From: RGIG1918 sp964570895
GTDB lineage: Bacteria; Cyanobacteriota; Vampirovibrionia; Gastranaerophilales; Gastranaerophilaceae
Assembly (NCBI GenBank): GCA_964570895.1
Contig: CAZMZD010000007.1
Span: forward strand, 1 to 64,000
Length of the DNA stretch: 64,000 bases
Direction: 5' to 3'
This document shows, piece by piece, positions 31,279 through 39,340 of this stretch. The notes below the pieces were generated by a model. The model was not told the origin of the DNA. It worked only from the letters and a program-made list of their open reading frames with translations, and ran no database searches. Every line of letters begins with the position of its first letter. Positions within the stretch are counted from its first letter, which is position 1. The position numbers and the translations under genes were made by a program.

Positions 31279-32397
31279 TTAGCAATTCACTTTTATTTCG
31301 TCAATTGGGTTTTGACTTAATATTGCATCAAAATACCATAAATCTTCTTTTGGGTTGTATTTAGCGTCTGTTATTTTTAAAACACCGTTTCTTTGCCCAA
31401 GAAATTCTGCTTCATTTGCTCGTTCAATGTTGTAGCTTTCAATTGAAGCACCTTTTGTTCCGGCTGGTATTTTAATGTTCCATTTTATTTTTTCAACGTA
31501 GCTTTCAATAGCACTTTCTGTCATGCCAATTGACATGAAACGGGGCTGGTGCACTTTTTGTTCGATCAAATATTCTTGCACAAACGAATCAACTTCTTTT
31601 TCATCAAGCTGACCGTTATTAAATTTGTTTTTAAATTCTTCAGTGGCGTCTGCTATGATATCTGCGAGGCTAATTGTGCCACCATCAAATTTAACCCCAG
31701 ACAAAATATTGAAACTTTTATCTCCACGATATGCAACGAAGCTGTTTTTAACACTGAACATATCTAAAAACTTAGTGATTCCATCAATATCTTTTTTAAC
31801 TTCTTTTGTTATTTTATTATCGCTTAAGGGTCCATGAATAATGTTTGAATTGATTTTGTATTTAAAAATAGGCAAAATTAGCTCTTTTGGTTTTTTAACA
31901 ACACCTTCATACACTGTGTCCCATTGAGCCGGATTGAATTCTAAAAAATCTTTTTCTTGGTCTGTTAATTTCATTGTTCTTGCAAATAGGGCAAGCTTTT
32001 GCATATTTGAAACGCCATCTGTCTTACCCTTCCAGCCCTCAATATATTTGCCGTTTTCTTTATTCATGAAGTCTTGAATTATTTTGTAGTCTTCCTCTGT
32101 TAATTTAGGGTCTAAATCAATAACTTTTCTTGAAGTTTTGATTTTTGAAGAAAGCCTTTCCATTTCGCGGTAAATGTGGTTTCTTGTATCAAGCTTACCT
32201 TTGGGAAATAATTTCTTTACTTCTTCAAGGCTTATTGTTTTCTTTTGAAAGCTTGGGCAAAATTCATCAACTTTAGGGCGCGAAATTCCTAAGAACTTTG
32301 GCTTGGTGGATGGTGCTTTAGGGGTTTGAATTATCCCATTTGCAACATTATTGTTATTTCTTGTGATGAAATTTGTTATAGGTTTGATGTAAACCAA
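31279..32397 (-). CDS. Predicted R-S-E-type ADP-ribosyltransferase
   Basis: A 372-residue protein. The C-terminal ~170 residues carry the arginine-specific ADP-ribosyltransferase signature in the correct order and spacing: VAYRGD with Arg224, QPRFMSIGMTE with Ser289 in the place of the S-T-S block, and ERANEAEFLGQRN with an ExE pair at Glu329/Glu331 before a beta strand (GVLKITDAKY). The N-terminal ~200 residues are helical. No signal peptide. The start is TTG at 32397 with AAGGA 9 nt upstream. Such enzymes transfer ADP-ribose from NAD to a protein (or other) target and are usually toxins or effectors. The S-T-S block is degenerate (S-I-G), so activity is not certain. Confidence 0.7.
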   Translation of the reverse strand: MVYIKPITNFITRNNNNVANGIIQTPKAPSTKPKFLGISRPKVDEFCPSFQKKTISLEEVKKLFPKGKLDTRNHIYREMERLSSKIKTSRKVIDLDPKLTEEDYKIIQDFMNKENGKYIEGWKGKTDGVSNMQKLALFARTMKLTDQEKDFLEFNPAQWDTVYEGVVKKPKELILPIFKYKINSNIIHGPLSDNKITKEVKKDIDGITKFLDMFSVKNSFVAYRGDKSFNILSGVKFDGGTISLADIIADATEEFKNKFNNGQLDEKEVDSFVQEYLIEQKVHQPRFMSIGMTESAIESYVEKIKWNIKIPAGTKGASIESYNIERANEAEFLGQRNGVLKITDAKYNPKEDLWYFDAILSQNPIDEIKVNC

Positions 32398-32735
32398 AAA
32401 TACTATTCCTTAACCTTCTTCTTTATGTTGGTTTAAAGTTTAACCCGCAAAATTTATTGCTTGATTTGCGGGGTATTGTTAAGAAAGGTGAAGAAGCCGT
32501 AGGTTTGTCAGGCAGTGCTTGAGCTGCGGGCTACACAAAATCTGCCATTTAGAAAGGTGCCGCCATTTATTTGTCAGGCAATGCCTGACCTACAAGTTGC
32601 CAATTATTTAGTGTTGCCCAGCAAGTATGCCCAAGCTACGGGTTATTTGTTTTGGTTTATCAGTGTTTGTCAGGCAATGCCTGACCTACTAGCTGCGAGC
32701 CAGCCTAGGCCTTGCGTATCAGATATTAATAAAAC
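32398..32735. repeat. Promoter gap of the ART operon and repeat block F
   Basis: The first ~100 bp hold the leader of the ADP-ribosyltransferase gene; no clear -35/-10 pair stands out. Then follow three copies of the GTCAGGCAATGCCTGAC palindrome (a degenerate one near 32511, good ones at about 32572-32588 and 32669-32685), each with CCTAC beside it in the good copies, and TTGCCCAGCAAGTATGCCCA (about 32614-32633). No gene is seen. Confidence 0.7.
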
Positions 32736-32736
32736 C

Positions 32737-32808
32737 TGCCGATGGTGAGATTCGAACTCACGGCCTATCGATTACGAATCGATTGCTCTACCTCTGAGCC
32801 ACATCGGC
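32737..32808 (-). tRNA. tRNA-Thr (anticodon CGU)
   Basis: The minus strand folds into a full cloverleaf of 72 nt: acceptor GCCGATG/CATCGGC, D arm GCTC/GAGC, anticodon arm ATCGA-TTCGTAA-TCGAT with CGT at the anticodon, variable AGGCC, T arm GTGAG-TTCGAAT-CTCAC, discriminator A. CCA is not encoded. It reads ACG codons. It sits between repeat block F and the helicase-nuclease gene. Confidence 0.95.
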
Positions 32809-32814
32809 AAGTTG

Positions 32815-35800
32815 TTATGTAGTTAAAGCTGTGCGCACTTTTTCAAGATATGTGTTTTTGCTCAAATCCCATTCGCGTTTGATAAATCTTAGAACTTTGA
32901 AACCTGAACGTTCCATAATTCTTTGTTTTTTCATAGGCGGAGTGGATTTTTTGGTGTTATCTTTAACGCCGTCACATTCAATTATAACATGACCCACCAT
33001 AATATCAGCGCTAACGCCACCAATATTAACAGAAGAATAAACATCAAAATCAAGTCCTTCTTCTTGAATCATATTTTTGATTTCAAAGAATACTTCTTTT
33101 TCAAATTCATTTTTGAAAGTTGCTTTTTCCGGCGTAAATTCAAAATCGTTTTTAATGCTTTGCCTTACATATTCAAAATAGCTTCTAAGCAAGCCTTCGG
33201 GTAAGTCTTGAACATTTTTTGAAGTGAAATTGTAGATTTTCTTTCTTGCGCGGGTGATTGCCACGTTGAATAAATTTGGCTTTTGCAAAAACATTAAGCT
33301 TTGCGAGTGGGAATTTGGTGCAATCGTCCAAGAAATGAGCATAATATCTCTTTCATCCCCTTGGAATGTGTGCGCTGTGCCCACTTCAATTTTATGCCTT
33401 TGAATTGTTTCTTGCGAGAAAATTTGCATTATTGCTTTTTTAATAAGCTCAACTTGCCCTCTAAATGGGCTGATAACGCCAATTGATGTTGGAGTGTCGC
33501 CTAAATCATTCGAGATGATATCACCTAATTTTTTAACTAAAGCTTCGCATTCCGCGTGGTTTCTTGTAACATCATAATCAACTTTCCCATCAGGCACATT
33601 GATAAGCTCGATTGTCGGTTCTTTTGGGAAATATGGCTTCATAACTTTAATTCTTCCGCCATAAAATTCGTTTGAAGAAAACTCAATAATCGGTTTTTGG
33701 GAGCGGAAATGTTCGTCTAAAAGCACAGGCGAAGTTGAATAATAGTTCGCAAGGTCAAACATAGAATTTGTTCTAAAGCGCCACATTAATTGGTATTTAT
33801 CTTCAATTTCATATTGGTTTAAGAAAGATTGTTCTTTTGCTTTTTCAAGGAAAGACAAGTGTGGCAATTGTTTATCATCGCCCACAATTACAACTTTTTT
33901 GGCTCTGTATAAAATCGGAAAACATGAAGCAATGTCGCATTGAGAAGCCTCATCAATGATTGCAACATCAAACATACCCGATTTCAAAGGGATTGAGTTT
34001 GAAATGGCATACGTGGTGGAGCACCAGCAAGGAAACGCGGTGAGCAGTGGTTTAAAATCTTCTTTTTCAAGAAGGCGGTTTTGCAACTGTTGCTTTCTTG
34101 AAACAAGCGAACGAGCGTGCACCATAAGCCTTTGCCTTTTTGTTTGGTCCGCAAGAAGGTCTTTGAGCGCGGTGCGTCTTTTGTTCCTTAAAATGTTTAT
34201 CACAAGCGCTTTTTGCTTATTTTTTAATGTGTTTATTCTTTTTAGAGTTTGTTGAAGATTGCCAAGTTTGAAAATGTGATTTTCAATTTTTGAAAGTTTT
34301 GAATTATATTCTTCTAAATCAAGCTCATAAGGGAGTCTTGTCAAAATTTCGTCTTTGTCAAATTTTCTAATGTCTAAAACTTTCTTAATTTTGCCATAGT
34401 CAAGCGTGCGCAAAATGTTGAAAATTATTCCTTTTTTTTCAATGTTTTTGTTTATGTTTTCGACAGTTTGCCTTAAAAGCTCGATGTCTTCTTGTTTTAG
34501 CCTTTTTTTAATGTAGCAAACTTCGCCAATTGCGCCTGCTATTTCATCTCTTTCGACTTGCAATTCAGAATATAGTTCTTCTGATTTTATTATTTTCTCA
34601 ACGCTGTCTTCAAGCCTTTTCATTTCGCCTGCAAGCTTTTCCATATCGCTTACGTTAGCAAGAACTGCGTCTTCATAGCCTTCATCAAGCTCAATTTTTC
34701 CTGAAAGCAAGTCTTCAAGGTCATACATCAATTGTTTTTGATAATTTGCTCTGCCTGCGCGGAGTGCCAAAAACGGCGCGTCAAGCTCGTTTAGCCTTTC
34801 TGCCACAACGTCAATTGCTTTATCCATTCTGCTTGCCACAAGCACAGTTTTGCCTTTGGCAATTAAATGTGCCACAAGGTTCACGATAGTTTGGCTTTTT
34901 CCTGTTCCAGGGGGGCCGTAAACCGCCAAAAAATCATTATCTTCGATTTTTCTTATGACATTTTCTTGAGAGTCGCTAAGCTGAAGCGGCGTGATTGCAA
35001 AAAAGTCTTTAATTTCTTTCGGCTCTTTAATTTTTTGCTCCGCGCGGCCTTTAGATTTTAAATATTCTTGATTTATGACATTTAGCGCGTTTTCCCTTAT
35101 TATCCCTGAAGATTTTTCGCCAATTTGAGTAAGCTCATGCAAAACCCCTGCGGTCACGGTTGGTCTTTTAGTTAAAATTACCGCTTGCGTATTTTCAAGG
35201 ACGAGCTTATCAAGTTTCACTTTTTTAACTTTTGAAATTTCGTCGAGCGAGTCAAAGTCAAAATTTTCAATTTCTTCCAAAGTTTTTTCTTGATAAAATT
35301 CGCCCATATTTTTGATATCTTTTGTATCTTTATGGTCGGTGTTATATTGTATTTCAAGGTCCGGAATGATTGATTTTAGAGTTGTTAAAAATATTTCTAA
35401 ACCATCTTTTGTGAGCGGCAATTCAGGAACGGAATCCAACAAGCCTGATAACAATTGGTCAATTTCTTCTTCGTCATCTTTTTTTATAAGCTGCGCAATA
35501 GCACCGGTGTTAAGTGATAATACCGATTCGTTCAGCGAACAGCAAATTTGTTTTCCTTCGCGCTGAAGCGTGCAAGGCACATATAAAAGCGGAGTCAAAA
35601 ATTCATTATTCTTTTTAACTTTTGTGTTTTTACCCACTAAAAATAAATAACCATAGAGAAGATAACGTTCTTTTTGGCTCATATCTCCCTGAATCATAAG
35701 TTCAGTAAGGAGCGGGTCAGAGCCATCTAAAAGAAGCGGTGTTTCATATTTTGAGAATAACTCTTCTTCGCCATCAATGAAGCGCCATTTGTTGTCTTTG

Positions 35801-35931
35801 TCGCCTTTCAGGTTTCTGAAAGTCGAACTCTTAACTTCTTCTCTAACGCAATCATGGAGATATTGACTTAACTTCTTTATAAAACTTCCGCTAAATGCTT
35901 GGGTTATAGCTTTAGTAGCATTTTGTAACAT
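32815..35931 (-). CDS. SF1 helicase with C-terminal nuclease-like domain
   Basis: A 1038-residue protein. After a ~320-residue N-terminal region come superfamily 1 helicase motifs: GPPGTGKS (Walker A, ~339-346), VAIIDEASQCD (Walker B, ~656-666), VGDDKQLPH (motif III), EHFRSQKPI (IV), VGTAHTFQGDERD (V) and NVAITRARK (VI), as in Dna2/Upf1-like AAA_11/AAA_12 proteins, with a ~300-residue coiled insertion between I and II. The C-terminal ~110 residues (VIIECDGVKDNT ... SGFKVLRFIKREW) fit a Vsr/MTES_1575-type restriction-endonuclease fold. Such helicase-nucleases occur in repair and in anti-phage defence. The start at 35931 coincides with a predicted leaderless promoter. Confidence 0.85.
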   Translation of the reverse strand: MLQNATKAITQAFSGSFIKKLSQYLHDCVREEVKSSTFRNLKGDKDNKWRFIDGEEELFSKYETPLLLDGSDPLLTELMIQGDMSQKERYLLYGYLFLVGKNTKVKKNNEFLTPLLYVPCTLQREGKQICCSLNESVLSLNTGAIAQLIKKDDEEEIDQLLSGLLDSVPELPLTKDGLEIFLTTLKSIIPDLEIQYNTDHKDTKDIKNMGEFYQEKTLEEIENFDFDSLDEISKVKKVKLDKLVLENTQAVILTKRPTVTAGVLHELTQIGEKSSGIIRENALNVINQEYLKSKGRAEQKIKEPKEIKDFFAITPLQLSDSQENVIRKIEDNDFLAVYGPPGTGKSQTIVNLVAHLIAKGKTVLVASRMDKAIDVVAERLNELDAPFLALRAGRANYQKQLMYDLEDLLSGKIELDEGYEDAVLANVSDMEKLAGEMKRLEDSVEKIIKSEELYSELQVERDEIAGAIGEVCYIKKRLKQEDIELLRQTVENINKNIEKKGIIFNILRTLDYGKIKKVLDIRKFDKDEILTRLPYELDLEEYNSKLSKIENHIFKLGNLQQTLKRINTLKNKQKALVINILRNKRRTALKDLLADQTKRQRLMVHARSLVSRKQQLQNRLLEKEDFKPLLTAFPCWCSTTYAISNSIPLKSGMFDVAIIDEASQCDIASCFPILYRAKKVVIVGDDKQLPHLSFLEKAKEQSFLNQYEIEDKYQLMWRFRTNSMFDLANYYSTSPVLLDEHFRSQKPIIEFSSNEFYGGRIKVMKPYFPKEPTIELINVPDGKVDYDVTRNHAECEALVKKLGDIISNDLGDTPTSIGVISPFRGQVELIKKAIMQIFSQETIQRHKIEVGTAHTFQGDERDIMLISWTIAPNSHSQSLMFLQKPNLFNVAITRARKKIYNFTSKNVQDLPEGLLRSYFEYVRQSIKNDFEFTPEKATFKNEFEKEVFFEIKNMIQEEGLDFDVYSSVNIGGVSADIMVGHVIIECDGVKDNTKKSTPPMKKQRIMERSGFKVLRFIKREWDLSKNTYLEKVRTALTT

Positions 35932-35937
35932 AAAATA

Positions 35938-35966
35938 ATTATAGTTCTTAGCGCTTGATTTGTCCA
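35938..35966 (-). promoter_or_regulatory. Leaderless promoter of helicase-nuclease gene
   Basis: -35 TGGACA (35961-35966), 17-nt spacer, -10 TATAAT (35938-35943), then 6 nt to the ATG at 35931. The longer frame that begins at 35967 would place coding sequence over this promoter. Confidence 0.7.
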
Positions 35967-36086
35967 CTTTTTAGTTAACCTTCGCCCATAAGATGTAATT
36001 TATTTGTTAAAAATTGTAAATATTTTTTGTTTTTGTGCAAATTAACTTTCTAAAAAACGTTTATTTTATTGTACAAGGATAAAATT

Positions 36087-36374
36087 ATGGCAGATATTTC
36101 ATCAATTTCAGCATTAAATTTATACCCTAAGTATCAAATAGGTGATAAAAAGGGTGCTTCATCAGGCTTAGGCGGTGCCAAGCCTAAGGTTGGCGGATAT
36201 ATCCCCCAAGAGAATTTCCAAGCAAAAAGCGCAGGGGCAAATCCTTTTGGAGTGGGCGCATATTCAGATGGCTCGCTAAATGGCGGTGGCTACGGGCTTG
36301 CATTTGGCCCTGAATCAACCGGCGTTCACGGAAATTCAGAAGCGGTTGGCAAAAAACTTCAGCTGGTAGGTTAA
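36087..36374 (+). CDS. Small Gly/Ser-rich protein of unknown function
   Basis: A 95-residue protein, MADISSISALNLYPKYQIGD followed by a Gly-rich, probably unfolded middle (GSLNGGGYGLAFGPESTGVHG). The ATG at 36087 has AAGGA 7 nt upstream. It has its own strong terminator, so it is a stand-alone transcript, likely well expressed. No family is recognised, and no signal peptide is present. Lineage-specific structural or surface-associated protein is a guess. Confidence 0.7.
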   Translation: MADISSISALNLYPKYQIGDKKGASSGLGGAKPKVGGYIPQENFQAKSAGANPFGVGAYSDGSLNGGGYGLAFGPESTGVHGNSEAVGKKLQLVG

Positions 36375-36388
36375 AATTTATTTTATAT

Positions 36389-36420
36389 AAAAAATCGTGC
36401 AAGTGATTGCACGATTTTTA
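36389..36420. terminator. Strong bidirectional terminator
   Basis: AAAAATCGTGCAA and TTGCACGATTTTT form a 13-bp stem around a 4-nt loop, with A-rich and T-rich flanks; it can serve the 36087 gene and the convergent peptidase gene. Confidence 0.85.
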
Positions 36421-36442
36421 GTGTTTAATTTTTGTTTGAAAT

Positions 36443-37660
36443 TTATATTTTGTATTCGCCCTTTGCGAGCGCTACGGTAATTGAGTTTGAATTGAAATAA
36501 TGCGCAGCATTTTGAACGTCTTCTACTGTCACATCATTTATCATTTTTCTGTATTTTTCTTCCCAATCAAGCCCAAGCCCGAAGAGATAGTCCCCTGATA
36601 GCATAAGCGCTTGCTGCATATTTGTTTGAGAGAAATATTCTAATCTTCCAATGACATTTTCTTTTGCGCCTTGAAGCTCATGTTCTGTAATTGGCGTGGT
36701 TTGCAATTTTTTTACTTCAACATCAAATTCATCAAGAGATTTTTGAATGTTTGACGGGTCGCACGCGATGTAAAAATAAAGAATAGCGCCTCTTATCATA
36801 GGTTCATAACTTGAGCGAACAGTGTATGCCAAGCCTTTTTTGTCGCGAAGTTCCACAAAAAGCCTTGAGCTCAAACCCGCAGAGCCTAAAATGTTATTCA
36901 TAACAATAATTTTTGGATAATCTTCGTGCGTGAATGTTGGAACAACAACTCCTTTCAACACTTGCGCCTGCGCTAAGTCATCTTTTGGAATGAAATCAAC
37001 GGTTGATGTTTGAATTGCGTTCACTTTAGGAATTTCGTTAACAGTTTCGCAATTTTTCATAAAAGCAAATTTTTCAGCTATAATATCCAGCAATTTTTCT
37101 TCATCTTGAATATCGCCAACAATTGTTACAACTTTTTTTGCGTTCATAAATTGTTTTGAGGTTTCAATCATATCTTCTTTTGAAATTTTGTCTATTTCTT
37201 CAAGAATTTTTGAATAAGAATTTGAGTAATAATGATTTTCAAATATTTTTCTCACAAACTTGTCTGTTGCAAGCATTCTTGGCTCGTCAAGCTCTGATGT
37301 AATTTCCCCTTTTAATTTGTGCACTTCTTTGTCGAATTCATCAAATGTTGAATTTTGAAGAACATCGCTTAAAATGTCGACAGTGAGCTCAAAATCTTCA
37401 TTCAAGCACAAAGCACAAGCCGTTAGGTTGTCTTGTTTACATTTTATATTTAGTTCAATTCCGTTGTCTTCAATAATTTTTGCAAGTTCAACCGCGCTAT
37501 ATTTTTCTGTTCCTTGCATAAGGAGTTTTGTGTATAGGGAACGTATGCCTGCATATTTTTCTTGTTTGTTTATCAAAAAGTTACAAACAAGCGCTAAGCG
37601 AGGCGTTTTGGCATTATTTTTTAAAATTATTTCTATTCCGTTTATTACATGTTTTTTCAT
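36443..37660 (-). CDS. M16 family peptidase-like protein, non-catalytic type
   Basis: A 405-residue inverzincin-fold protein. At the place of the zinc motif the sequence is GIRSLYTKLLMQGTEKYSAVE, with no HxxEH, so it should be the inactive partner; the C-terminal half keeps the substrate-binding RDKKGLAYTVRSSYEP region. It follows the active homologue at 37663 with a 2-bp gap and a GAGGAG ribosome site, as in the paired PqqF/YmxG-type heterodimers. The start at 37660 is used rather than an upstream in-frame ATG inside the previous gene. No signal peptide, so it is cytoplasmic. Confidence 0.88.
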   Translation of the reverse strand: MKKHVINGIEIILKNNAKTPRLALVCNFLINKQEKYAGIRSLYTKLLMQGTEKYSAVELAKIIEDNGIELNIKCKQDNLTACALCLNEDFELTVDILSDVLQNSTFDEFDKEVHKLKGEITSELDEPRMLATDKFVRKIFENHYYSNSYSKILEEIDKISKEDMIETSKQFMNAKKVVTIVGDIQDEEKLLDIIAEKFAFMKNCETVNEIPKVNAIQTSTVDFIPKDDLAQAQVLKGVVVPTFTHEDYPKIIVMNNILGSAGLSSRLFVELRDKKGLAYTVRSSYEPMIRGAILYFYIACDPSNIQKSLDEFDVEVKKLQTTPITEHELQGAKENVIGRLEYFSQTNMQQALMLSGDYLFGLGLDWEEKYRKMINDVTVEDVQNAAHYFNSNSITVALAKGEYKI

Positions 37661-37662
37661 TT

Positions 37663-38979
37663 TTACTTCTCCTCGTTCGGTAAAAGTACATTTATTGCGC
37701 ATTTTTCAGGGTCTAAATATTTTTTTGCTATTTCTTGAATGTATTTGATGTCAATTTCTTCAAGCAATTTTTCGTAATTTTGCGCGACGTTTAAATCTTC
37801 GTAAACGGTTAAATATTGCCCTATTGTATCGCCTAATTTAGCAACGGTTTCCGTGCTTGAAGCAAAGCCCACTTTTGCTTGTTTTTTAGCTTTTTTGAGT
37901 TCGTCTTGAGTGATATTTTGAATGTTTTTCAATTCATTTTTTATTTCAGGAATGACCCTGTCAAATTTTGTGTGGTCAAAATTTGCTTCAATAAAGAAAT
38001 TATTTCCTTCTCTAAATTGATAATGGCAAGTGTCGAGCGAGAAATAATGCGGTTCCGGCACTTTTTCAATTAAATTAACATACAGCCTTGAACTTTTTCC
38101 TTCGCCTAAAATTGTTGAAATAATATCGAGCGCAATGGTTTCTTTAAGGTTTTTTGCGCTATCTGCGAGAAAGCCAAACATAATGTAGCCACAGTTAACA
38201 TCGCCTCTTTGAATTTCCGTTCTTGGGTTTTTAATGGCAAGTTCCATTTCGCCGTGCGGTACGGTAAGAGTTTTTGTGTTTCTAAATTGAAAACCTTTTA
38301 TAATTTCTTGAAGCACGTGTTCTTCGTCAAAATCTCCCGCCACAATGGTCGAGATGTTTTCAGGAGTGTAGAACGATTTGTAATAGTCCATAATTGCGCT
38401 TCTTGGAATTTGAGAAATTATTTCAGACGTGCCGATGACATCTCTTTTGTAAGGATGTTTTTCGTACATCATGTTGTTTAGCGCATTATAAACTTTGCTC
38501 CAATTTTGGTCTTTGCGCATTTTAATTTCTTCTAAAACAACATATCTTTCTCTTTTTTCTTTAGGCGCTTCGCCTGAAATATCAAATGCAGGGCCGATTT
38601 CTTCTTCAGGCAATGTGATATTTACCATCATATCCGAATGCATATCAAGAGCTAAATCTAAATGATTTTTAGAAATTGTGATGTAATAGAAAGTATAATC
38701 TTTCCAAGTTGCCGCGTTAATTATTCCGCCTTTTTGTTCCATTGTGCGGTCAAAATCGCCAGCTTTAAACCTTTCTGTCCCTTTGAACATCAAGTGTTCA
38801 AGAAAATGTGAAACGCCGTTATTTATATCATCTTCGTTTATTGACCCTGTTTTCACCCAACTTGAAATATTTACAAGTGCACCTTCTTTATATGCAAGCG
38901 CCACTTTGTGCCCGTTATCGAGTGTGTATAAGCTGATTGGCTTTGTGAGATATGGAAAGTTAATTAATTCTTTTTTCAT
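37663..38979 (-). CDS. M16 family zinc metallopeptidase, catalytic type
   Basis: A 438-residue peptidase. VSHFLEHLMFKGTERFKAGD carries the inverted zinc motif HxxEH (HFLEH), and a Glu downstream in the helix KRERYVVLEEIKMRKD supplies the third ligand. The family cuts peptides and unfolded proteins in a chamber built with an inactive partner, here the next gene. It follows the chorismate mutase gene by 1 bp, in a string with def and fmt, suggesting a protein-maturation or peptide-turnover setting. Ribosome site AAAGG present. Confidence 0.92.
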   Translation of the reverse strand: MKKELINFPYLTKPISLYTLDNGHKVALAYKEGALVNISSWVKTGSINEDDINNGVSHFLEHLMFKGTERFKAGDFDRTMEQKGGIINAATWKDYTFYYITISKNHLDLALDMHSDMMVNITLPEEEIGPAFDISGEAPKEKRERYVVLEEIKMRKDQNWSKVYNALNNMMYEKHPYKRDVIGTSEIISQIPRSAIMDYYKSFYTPENISTIVAGDFDEEHVLQEIIKGFQFRNTKTLTVPHGEMELAIKNPRTEIQRGDVNCGYIMFGFLADSAKNLKETIALDIISTILGEGKSSRLYVNLIEKVPEPHYFSLDTCHYQFREGNNFFIEANFDHTKFDRVIPEIKNELKNIQNITQDELKKAKKQAKVGFASSTETVAKLGDTIGQYLTVYEDLNVAQNYEKLLEEIDIKYIQEIAKKYLDPEKCAINVLLPNEEK

Positions 38980-38980
38980 A

Positions 38981-39340
38981 TTATTGCCTTTCTTTTAAGT
39001 CGGGTCTTAATTTTTCTGTGCCTCTTAGATAAATATGGTGCACGCATTCACCTTTTAAATCAGCAAAAAGCATTACTCTTATGCATTTTTCAAGTGAATT
39101 TTCAACATACATTTCTTGATAACACATCATAGGCACATCTTTGAAACCACAGTCAAGACGCGCATATTTTGCAGGATAGCAAGCAGTTAAATCTTTTGTT
39201 GCTGAAAAATTTGCAAAATGGATGTTTGATACGTCAAGTTCATTTTTTTCTAAAATTGCATTTAAAAGCTCAACGGTTGCTTCTCTCATTGAGTTTTCGT
39301 CGTTTAAGCAAGTGATTGCCCCTCTAATTGCTTTATTCAA
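38981..39340 (-). CDS. aroH: Chorismate mutase, AroH class
   Basis: A 119-residue protein matching the trimeric AroH-type mutase of Bacillus: KAIRGAITCLNDENSMREAT at the N-terminus with the conserved active-site Arg, ATVELLNAILEKNELD, FSATKDLTACYPAKYAR, VPMMCYQEMYVENSLEKCIR with the catalytic Cys/Arg block, and HIYLRGTEKLRPDL at the C-terminus. It rearranges chorismate to prephenate, the substrate of tyrA (1208). The start is taken as TTG 39340 (AAAGG 8 nt upstream), overlapping the fmt stop by 8 bp. A location among def, fmt and M16 genes is unusual, so it could easily be missed. Confidence 0.88.
   Translation of the reverse strand: MNKAIRGAITCLNDENSMREATVELLNAILEKNELDVSNIHFANFSATKDLTACYPAKYARLDCGFKDVPMMCYQEMYVENSLEKCIRVMLFADLKGECVHHIYLRGTEKLRPDLKERQ

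Noticed and set aside
32515..32748. Plus-strand frame over repeat block F
   Set aside because: It consists of palindromic repeats (LPFRKV ... QAMPDL motifs recur because the DNA repeats) and ends inside the tRNA.
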